Below are positions 16,444 to 21,580 of a stretch of DNA of 21,580 nucleotides, piece by piece. The position numbers were made by a program, and so were the translations under genes. The notes beneath the pieces were generated by a model. It saw only the letters and a program-made list of their open reading frames with translations, ran no database searches and was not told where the DNA came from. The DNA comes from Actinomycetes bacterium (lineage in GTDB: Bacteria; Actinomycetota; Acidimicrobiia; Acidimicrobiales; JAJYPT01), in assembly GCA_021795135.1 (NCBI GenBank), contig JAJYPT010000012.1, positions 1 to 21,580 of the forward strand, read 5' to 3'. The stretch's first letter is position 1. Every line of letters begins with the position of its first letter.

Positions 16444-16529
16444 CCAATTACAACAATTGAAAATTAAAACAAGCCAGTACTGAATGAGCCAAAAAGTTTG
16501 TTCGGTGCTCCATAGAAAGAATGATAAGT

Positions 16530-16862
16530 ATGTCTGATCTTCAAGATTACAACTCCACACCTAAATACGAAACCTTTTCTTATTTACCACCAATGACACC
16601 AGAAAAGATACGTAGTCAGATTGTCTATCTAATAAGCCAGGGCTGGAACCCCGGTATCGAGCATGTAGAGCCTGAGCAAGCATCAAGGTATTACTGGTAT
16701 ATGTGGAAACTACCTATGTTTGGCGAACAATCACCTGATGTCGTTATTTCTGAACTAGAAGAATGTCATCGTGCCCATCCGGGTCACCATGTGCGTTTGA
16801 TTGGTTATGATAACTACTCTCAGAGCCAAGGTATTGCTTTTGTGGTCTTTCGCGGACGATAA
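16530..16862 (+). CDS. cbbS: Ribulose-1,5-bisphosphate carboxylase/oxygenase small chain
   Basis: This 110-residue small subunit caps the L8 core to make L8S8 Rubisco. Recognisable blocks are YETFSYLPPMTPEKI near the N-terminus, the GWNPGIEHVEPEQASRYYWY strand region, the MWKLPMFGEQ turn and the C-terminal HVRLIGYDN...GIAFVVFRGR. Length is that of proteobacterial-type carboxysomal small subunits. The ATG at 16530 (MSDLQDYNS) follows AGAAAG with normal spacing; an ATG nine bases upstream in the same frame is an alternative. csoS2 follows after 83 bases. Nothing is missing or odd. Confidence 0.97.
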   Translation: MSDLQDYNSTPKYETFSYLPPMTPEKIRSQIVYLISQGWNPGIEHVEPEQASRYYWYMWKLPMFGEQSPDVVISELEECHRAHPGHHVRLIGYDNYSQSQGIAFVVFRGR

Positions 16863-16926
16863 AAAAGTAAAGAAGACGCAAACGACTACGACTATATACC
16901 CAGATAGCCCATGCAAAGGTTTGATC

Positions 16927-17087
16927 GATACGAAGGAATCAAGATATGAGCGATTCTATGGCAAATAATGTGGCATCTCCGCGCTCAGCCCGTGAGGCTG
17001 CACTTGAACGGAGACGGGCACTGTCACACACTGGAGCGGCTTCTTTGGGAAAGAAATCTTCTTCACCAGCTCCAAGCAGGGGGATGA
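16927..17087 (+). repeat. Direct repeat, copy 1, covering the csoS2 ribosome binding site, start and first N-repeat
   Basis: This 161-base segment recurs at 17170-17330, exactly 243 bases downstream, with three mismatches (16937 A/G, 16971 T/G, 16973 G/A). It begins 19 bases before the csoS2 start codon and runs through codon 47. The offset is 81 codons, so the reading frame is kept. Confidence 0.97.
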
Positions 17088-19342
17088 AAGAGACTGATAA
17101 ATCATTTTCGAGTCTCCAAAGTAAAGTATCCTCACAAGAGGCCAACCCAAATTCTAGGTCCGATACGAGGATACGAAGGGATCAAGATATGAGCGATTCT
17201 ATGGCAAATAATGGGACATCTCCGCGCTCAGCCCGTGAGGCTGCACTTGAACGGAGACGGGCACTGTCACACACTGGAGCGGCTTCTTTGGGAAAGAAAT
17301 CTTCTTCACCAGCTCCAAGCAGGGGGATGAGGAGAGGTAGCAATCCAATTCCAGTTTCCCAAAGTGAAATATTGTCCCAAGACACTGCAGCTTCTATGTC
17401 TGAGACGAGATCACCTGATCCTATCACTGCGATACCAATTGTTAAATCAATACCAGCAGAACAAGCCGCTGTAATGCAAAACACTACCCCTGACTGTGGG
17501 TGTGGGACTCCTCGTTCTGTGAATCAAGTTACAGAACAAATCCCTACTCCATCGCCTACATTTGTAGAAAATAGTTCTTCTGGAGTACGTCAACTCAATC
17601 GCCAGCGTCGTAATAATCTTTCACGTCAGGGAAAATTAGCGACCTCACCTTCTTCTAATGGCAGAGTTTCTCCTAATGGAGCCGGAAAATCTGTACCTAA
17701 AGTTCTAACAGGATTGAGTGGGCGCGAAGCTGCTCGTGCGCGTCGTGAAATGTTGTGTCAACTAGGACGTGGTAATGAAGCTGCATGTCGTCCTAGTGGA
17801 CGGGTTCGACCCAAACTTCCAGCACCTGTCAAAGTTGAACAAGGAACTACCCTTAGTGGTATTCCTGTAACTGGTACCCAAGTAGAGCGTAACGTTACAG
17901 TAACAGGTTCTGAATCAGGCAGTTGCCGTACTATTACTGGAACTGAATATATAGGCAGTGAACAATATGAAACTTTGTGTGCTTCTGTTCCAGAACCCAC
18001 TCTATCCAAATTTAGCGTAAGTCGTACAGCCAGAGGGCAAAACGTAAGTGGAACCGAAGTTATAGGTAGTGCCAAAGTAACTGGAGATGAACATGGTTTC
18101 TGCAAGACTGTGACTGGAACAGAATATCTAAGTGCTGATAAATTTGAATCTTTTTGTGCAACTAAACCCTTCTTGCCACCTGCCAAGGTCAACATGGCAA
18201 TCACTGAAGCTGGACAGAACGTAAGTGGAACCGAAGTTGGAGGTAGTGCCAAAGTAACTGGAGACGAACAAGGATCTTATCGTAGACTAACTGGCACTCA
18301 GTACCATCAACCAGAATCATCAGCCAGTGTATATGGCAGTGGCAAAAGTATTCCCCATAAAGTTAGTGTTATGCAAACTCTACGTGATCAAGTTTTGACA
18401 GGTACAGAGACTAATCCTGGAGGCAATGTAACAGGGGCAGACCATGGGATATGTGCTAATGTAACAGGTACTGAATCTGGAGGACTAGAACAATATCAGG
18501 CTTGTAATCGCAGACCAGTTCCAGGTCCAGAAAAAGTCGATGTTATGCGTACTTGGCATGATCAACCAGTATCTGGTACCCCAGTGGAGCATAGCTTGAA
18601 GGTTACTGGAGATGAATCTGGTGCTTGTCAACCTATTACAGGCACTGAATATGTCGGTCCAAATCAATATGTAGAATTTTGTGATAACCCAGTTCCTTCT
18701 CCCGCTTTGACCTCAAGACGAAGTGGTGGCATGATGATGACTGGTATCCAGGTGGGACCCGATAGTAAAGTAACTGGTTTCAATCGAGGAGAAAGAGCAG
18801 TTTTGAGTGGAACGCCTTATGGTGGTCCAAACCCTGAATCATTTGATGGTCAGTTACCAACAACTGATGGAAATTTTAGTATAGCCACTCCTGCTCGCAC
18901 TGCCCAAAATAGCTCGTTGAATCGGGTGACAGGTACTCCTTATGGTACGAATGGACGTCGCATTACCGGCCCAGTTAACTTAGCTGCAGGTTTGGTATCA
19001 GGTACTCCTGAATTTCGCTATCGGGATGAATCCTACACAGATCGATCTCTTACTGCTGTAAATCCAGAAGTGCCTTATAGTCGCTTGACTGGAGAGGGGC
19101 GTGAAGGCGGTTTTGCCATCACAGGAGCAGCAGCTTGGAGACGTAACGAAAATATAACAGGAACAGAAGGTGCATCTACTCGCCGTAATCCTACTTTACG
19201 TGGTGGACCAAATGGCATGATATCTGGGGCTTATCAGATGAAAGATCGTGAAAAAGCAGAAATGCCACCTAGTCGGGTTACTGGCAATATTGAAATCAAT
19301 GCCGCCTCTTCCATTACCTATTCAGGTGGTACACGAGGTTAG
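16946..19342 (+). CDS. csoS2: Alpha-carboxysome assembly scaffold CsoS2, with duplicated N-terminal repeat
   Basis: This 798-residue, largely disordered scaffold links Rubisco to the shell. The N-terminal domain has four basic Rubisco-binding repeats: SAREAALERRRALSHTG at 14-30 and again at 95-111, RQLNRQRRNNLSRQGK at 215-230 and GREAARARREMLCQLGRG at 259-276. The first two are near-identical copies from a tandem duplication. The middle region has five repeats of about 59 residues (304-586) with KVTGDE and TGTEY motifs; four carry a Cys pair 18 residues apart (327/345, 386/404, 502/520, 561/579), while the third has Tyr445 and Tyr463 instead. A sixth cysteine-free repeat (599-625) leads into the C-terminal domain, which ends in the conserved shell-anchoring peptide (SRVTGN...YSGGTRG). 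AAGGA lies eight bases before the ATG. An internal start at codon 82 could yield a 717-residue form. Confidence 0.97.
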   Translation: MSDSMANNVASPRSAREAALERRRALSHTGAASLGKKSSSPAPSRGMKETDKSFSSLQSKVSSQEANPNSRSDTRIRRDQDMSDSMANNGTSPRSAREAALERRRALSHTGAASLGKKSSSPAPSRGMRRGSNPIPVSQSEILSQDTAASMSETRSPDPITAIPIVKSIPAEQAAVMQNTTPDCGCGTPRSVNQVTEQIPTPSPTFVENSSSGVRQLNRQRRNNLSRQGKLATSPSSNGRVSPNGAGKSVPKVLTGLSGREAARARREMLCQLGRGNEAACRPSGRVRPKLPAPVKVEQGTTLSGIPVTGTQVERNVTVTGSESGSCRTITGTEYIGSEQYETLCASVPEPTLSKFSVSRTARGQNVSGTEVIGSAKVTGDEHGFCKTVTGTEYLSADKFESFCATKPFLPPAKVNMAITEAGQNVSGTEVGGSAKVTGDEQGSYRRLTGTQYHQPESSASVYGSGKSIPHKVSVMQTLRDQVLTGTETNPGGNVTGADHGICANVTGTESGGLEQYQACNRRPVPGPEKVDVMRTWHDQPVSGTPVEHSLKVTGDESGACQPITGTEYVGPNQYVEFCDNPVPSPALTSRRSGGMMMTGIQVGPDSKVTGFNRGERAVLSGTPYGGPNPESFDGQLPTTDGNFSIATPARTAQNSSLNRVTGTPYGTNGRRITGPVNLAAGLVSGTPEFRYRDESYTDRSLTAVNPEVPYSRLTGEGREGGFAITGAAAWRRNENITGTEGASTRRNPTLRGGPNGMISGAYQMKDREKAEMPPSRVTGNIEINAASSITYSGGTRG
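17170..17330 (+). repeat. Direct repeat, copy 2, inside csoS2
   Basis: This is the second copy of the segment at 16927-17087. It lies wholly in coding sequence: the former untranslated leader is now read as the codons just before Met82 (RIRRDQD). Copies end together at GGGGATGA; beyond that, the following linker is only distantly similar to the linker after copy 1. Confidence 0.97.
17176..17191 (+). promoter_or_regulatory. Possible internal ribosome binding site and start codon of csoS2
   Basis: AAGGG at 17176-17180 lies eight bases before an in-frame ATG at 17189-17191, the same geometry as the primary start (AAGGA at 16933-16937, ATG at 16946). It was carried here by the duplication. One base of the binding site differs from copy 1. 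Initiation here would give a CsoS2 lacking the first 81 residues. Confidence 0.5.
17855..18703 (+). repeat. Middle-repeat array of csoS2
   Basis: Five coding repeats of about 177 bases make up this region; successive first-cysteine (or replacing tyrosine) positions are 59, 59, 57 and 59 codons apart. Within it, 18041-18093 and 18218-18270 are almost identical (50 of 53 bases), while most other repeat pairs agree only in protein motifs. Confidence 0.85.
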
Positions 19343-19387
19343 GGTGATTCTAGTAAAGCCTGTAAAAAGTGCAAACCAAAGATCGAT

Positions 19388-20998
19388 ATGAATACGAGAA
19401 ATCGTCCTGGGCGACATAGTAGTAATAGTACAGTTACGCCAAATCGTCTCCCTTATGGTTTAGGCACTCCAGGGGGCGTATTACAAACACGTCCACAGTC
19501 ACAGAGGGTAGTGCCAGGGGAATCTATACCTGGTTCTCAGTCTATGCCAAATCCAGCTTGTTCTACAGATCGAGGGAAACCTTGTCGTCATCCGCTTACT
19601 AATATATCGGAAAATTATCATCTATTAAATTACGAACAAACTATAAGAGGACGTTTCGCTGCTATTATCCCAGTATTGAAACGAATAGCTTCTCGTCAAT
19701 ATGATGAGGATTTTTTTGAACGTTCGCAAGTTATTGCACAAACAGATTTAGGTTTTGAATTACCGTCTAATATTTTGAAAGATGCTTGGATAACGAACTT
19801 GGATATGCGGGCTCTATATGGAGCCTGTATTATGCGCACTATTTGTTTGATGGCAGACCGAACAAAAGCAATTCTCCAACATCAGCAAAATTCATCTGAA
19901 GATGCTATGTTTTTCCTCGATTGTGGTTATCACGCTGTTGATATAACTCCATGTTCAGATGGGCGCCTGAAAGGGTTGATTCGTTATATATTGAGATTGC
20001 CCAATGGCGCAGTGCGTAGTCGTAAAGCTTATGCTGGTGCCATGTTTGATGTAGAAGCCAATGTCAAACGATGGGTCGAGACCGAGCTAAGGCGTTATCG
20101 CGAAGGGTGTCCAGTTTCTGTTGATGCTGGTACTCGATATCTAAAGATTGTTGTATATCACTGGAGTAGTTCTGATCCCCTCCACCAAGGCTGTGCGGCA
20201 CATAATAGCAATGAAAGAGATGCAGCAAGAGCAGGATTGGAAAGACTTCGCGAATTTCGGCAGGCTATAGAGAACAGTTTTTATTGTGGAGCATCTGTAG
20301 ATACATTACTCATTGGGGTTGATACAGATACTGACGCTATCAAAGTACATGTACCTGATGCAGATGGAGAAATGAACCTAGACCGTTTTGTTGATAATTT
20401 GACCTTATACCAACAAACTGTCAATGATGACGCTAATACAGCACGAGTTAAAATATATCAGGCAATTCATGCTGCTAGTAATACGGATGGTATAAGTAGA
20501 GGCAATGGAGAGCCATATGAGGGTATGCGACGACTTATTGCCACCCTATTGATCAATAACTTGTCCCAAGTGGAATATGTTTGTGGTGAATGGGGAAGTC
20601 GTTATCCAGATATTGGACATAACGAAATATTCATCAGTTTGGGGGATGGCTTTGAAGAATTTCAGGTACGTAATTTAGCTTATTTTGTATATACATATAC
20701 TGTTGAAGAAGGTGCACCTGATTTAGATGTAGGCATACAAATTTTTAATAAGCTCAATGTCCAACATGGACTACCTATACCAGTTGCTATCCACTTCCGT
20801 TATGATCGACGTGTACCTGGAAGTCGAGAGCGCACTGTAGAACGCTGCCAACGTGTAAAAGCTGCAGTGGAGGCGCGTTATAAGGAATTACATCAGCAAG
20901 GTTTGTTGATATGCGGTATGACCGTGCAAGACGGACTCTCAGGTAGTCCCATTGAATATATTGAGCCAGATAATAGCACCTCAGCACGGCGGAGTTAA
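19388..20998 (+). CDS. csoS3: Carboxysomal carbonic anhydrase CsoSCA (CsoS3)
   Basis: This 536-residue enzyme converts bicarbonate to CO2 inside the carboxysome. The zinc site and catalytic dyad are intact: Cys189, Asp191 and Arg193 in PCSDGR, then His258 (VVYHWSSSDP) and Cys269 (QGCAAHNSNE). The spacings equal those of the Halothiobacillus enzyme, whose zinc ligands are Cys173, His242 and Cys253 as I recall. The first 70 or so residues are polar, basic and probably disordered (RNRPGRHSSNSTVTPNR), like the N-terminal Rubisco-binding segment described for CsoSCA. A helical domain (about 75-165), the catalytic domain and a C-terminal domain resembling a defunct second copy follow. The ATG at 19388 has only a weak binding site, 45 bases after csoS2. 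csoS4A starts two bases after the stop. Confidence 0.96.
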   Translation: MNTRNRPGRHSSNSTVTPNRLPYGLGTPGGVLQTRPQSQRVVPGESIPGSQSMPNPACSTDRGKPCRHPLTNISENYHLLNYEQTIRGRFAAIIPVLKRIASRQYDEDFFERSQVIAQTDLGFELPSNILKDAWITNLDMRALYGACIMRTICLMADRTKAILQHQQNSSEDAMFFLDCGYHAVDITPCSDGRLKGLIRYILRLPNGAVRSRKAYAGAMFDVEANVKRWVETELRRYREGCPVSVDAGTRYLKIVVYHWSSSDPLHQGCAAHNSNERDAARAGLERLREFRQAIENSFYCGASVDTLLIGVDTDTDAIKVHVPDADGEMNLDRFVDNLTLYQQTVNDDANTARVKIYQAIHAASNTDGISRGNGEPYEGMRRLIATLLINNLSQVEYVCGEWGSRYPDIGHNEIFISLGDGFEEFQVRNLAYFVYTYTVEEGAPDLDVGIQIFNKLNVQHGLPIPVAIHFRYDRRVPGSRERTVERCQRVKAAVEARYKELHQQGLLICGMTVQDGLSGSPIEYIEPDNSTSARRS

Positions 20999-21000
20999 TA

Positions 21001-21249
21001 ATGAAGATTTACCAAGTAGAAAAAACATTGGTTTCTACGAACCGGATTAAAGAAATGGGACATCGCCCTTTATTGGTAGTTAGGGAAAAAGGTGGCGGAA
21101 GAAGCGTTGCTGTAGATGCGATTGGATGTGTTGCTGGAGACTGGGTGATTGCTGTTAGTGGATCCGCAGGACGATCAGCAGCTGGTAGTAAAGATTTTCC
21201 AAGTGATCTGACTATCGTTGGAATAATCGATTATTGGTCAGAAGATTAG
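21001..21249 (+). CDS. csoS4A: Carboxysome shell vertex protein CsoS4A (pentameric BMV family)
   Basis: This 82-residue protein of the CcmL/EutN/CsoS4 family forms pentamers that cap the twelve vertices of the icosahedral shell. The N-terminal KIYQVEKTLVSTNRIKEMGH and RPLLVVRE strands, the DAIGCVAGDWVIAVSGSAGR pentamer-core motif and the final LTIVGIIDYW are diagnostic. The gene follows csoS3 by two bases with GGAG at 20991-20994 as binding site, so translation is probably coupled. It is the first of the usual csoS4A-csoS4B pair. Length is normal and nothing is missing. Confidence 0.95.
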   Translation: MKIYQVEKTLVSTNRIKEMGHRPLLVVREKGGGRSVAVDAIGCVAGDWVIAVSGSAGRSAAGSKDFPSDLTIVGIIDYWSED

Positions 21250-21259
21250 AGAATTCAGT

Positions 21260-21511
21260 ATGGATATTATGTGTGTAGTCTCTGAACTTGTAGCCACTAG
21301 GAGGGTGCCAGGGCTCAAGAATGCTTCTTTGAGGGTACTTGCTGATTCTAAAGGCAGCCTCAAAGTAGCTACTGATCCAGTAGGGGTCCCACCAGGTAAA
21401 TGGGTAATTGCTGTTACTGGGTCAGCTGCGCGCTATGCTACAGGGGATTTTGAAACTCTGACCGACCTAACTATTGCAGGGATTATCGATCATTGGGATC
21501 CCAGCAGCTAG
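21260..21511 (+). CDS. csoS4B: Carboxysome shell vertex protein CsoS4B (pentameric BMV family)
   Basis: This 83-residue paralogue of CsoS4A keeps the same fold: MDIMCVVSELVATRRVPGLK at the N-terminus, then SLRVLADSKG, the core motif PPGKWVIAVTGSAARYATG and the terminal LTIAGIIDHWD. CsoS4B normally shares the vertices with CsoS4A. The ATG at 21260 gives the family's usual N-terminus (M-x-I-M); an in-frame ATG at 21269 would lose conserved residues. The gap to csoS4A is ten bases and the upstream purine stretch (AGAGAA) is weak, so coupling to csoS4A is likely. Confidence 0.94.
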   Translation: MDIMCVVSELVATRRVPGLKNASLRVLADSKGSLKVATDPVGVPPGKWVIAVTGSAARYATGDFETLTDLTIAGIIDHWDPSS

Positions 21512-21554
21512 GCAGAGAATTAGGCGTTTTAACCTCAAAGGAGTAATTGAATAA

Positions 21555-21580
21555 ATGGAAAGAGTCAGTGGAATAGCCCT
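21555..21580 (+). CDS. csoS1: Start of a carboxysome shell hexamer protein CsoS1 (BMC-H), cut by the window edge
   Basis: Only eight full codons and part of a ninth are visible (MERVSGIA, then CT-). The residues match the beginning of CsoS1, where a V-x-G-I-A-L segment leads into the BMC-H domain. AAAGGAG at 21537-21543 precedes the ATG, the best ribosome binding site in the operon, fitting the high demand for the major shell protein. Position after csoS4B is the normal alpha-carboxysome order. The product would form the hexameric shell facets. Confidence 0.75.

Noticed and set aside
16939..17484. Two similar antisense reading frames (16939-17145 and 17182-17484) opposite csoS2
   Set aside because: They resemble each other only because they lie across the duplicated csoS2 segment; no ribosome binding site or known family supports them.
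17758..18252. A 164-codon antisense frame opposite the csoS2 middle repeats
   Set aside because: The repetitive sequence mirrors the coding repeats, and the sense strand is a well-supported csoS2.
17855..18703. CRISPR-like or non-coding repeat array
   Set aside because: The period is about 177 bases, the frame is open throughout, and the repeats encode CsoS2 motifs.
16946..19342. Programmed frameshift site in csoS2, as in Halothiobacillus
   Set aside because: I saw no convincing slippery heptamer with a downstream structure in the middle-repeat region; the C-terminal domain is in frame and intact.
1..21580. Insertion sequences, prophage or integration sites
   Set aside because: No transposase, integrase, or terminal inverted repeats with target duplications were seen.

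Overview
The window is AT-rich (by eye well under half G+C) and reads as a chromosomal segment of a low-G+C actinobacterium, most likely near the Acidimicrobiia. Four things point there. The menaquinol-cytochrome c reductase genes run in the actinobacterial qcrC-qcrA-qcrB order. The oxidase operon ctaC-ctaD is followed by the small actinobacterial subunit ctaF. There is a nitrobindin-like protein of actinobacterial type. There is also a long two-domain DNA methyltransferase resembling proteins I know from actinobacteria. The taxonomic placement is inference from gene content, not from a marker tree.

Layout. 1-2831 (+): end of qcrC, then qcrA and qcrB, closed by a bidirectional hairpin. 2899-7352 (-): aldo/keto reductase, topoisomerase IB, 1-Cys peroxiredoxin, a polytopic UbiA-like protein and a UbiE/MenG-type methyltransferase. 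7595-8688: tatA (+), a nitrobindin-like protein (-) and a small DUF6457-like protein (+). 8756-11582 (+): ctaC, ctaD, ctaF, linked by ATGA overlaps and closed by a second strong hairpin. 11713-14348: an unrecognised four-helix membrane protein (-), a universal stress protein (+) and the DNA methyltransferase (-). A 586-base gene-free leader follows. 14935 to the window end (+): an alpha-carboxysome operon, cbbL-cbbS-csoS2-csoS3-csoS4A-csoS4B-csoS1, with csoS1 cut off after nine codons.

Together the genes describe an aerobic autotroph. Menaquinol made with the help of the UbiE-type enzyme would feed the bc complex, whose Rieske subunit carries a Tat-like motif, and electrons would pass to an A-type haem-copper oxidase. 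CO2 is fixed by form IA Rubisco inside a carboxysome with the CsoSCA carbonic anhydrase. The energy source (for example iron, sulfur or hydrogen) is not visible here.

The most unusual feature is in csoS2, the carboxysome assembly scaffold. Its 5' end, including the ribosome binding site and start codon, has been tandemly duplicated in frame. The two 161-base copies differ at only three positions, while the linkers between them have diverged. The gene therefore carries an extra Rubisco-binding N-repeat and an internal start that could produce a second, shorter CsoS2. One of its five middle repeats has both conserved cysteines replaced by tyrosine.
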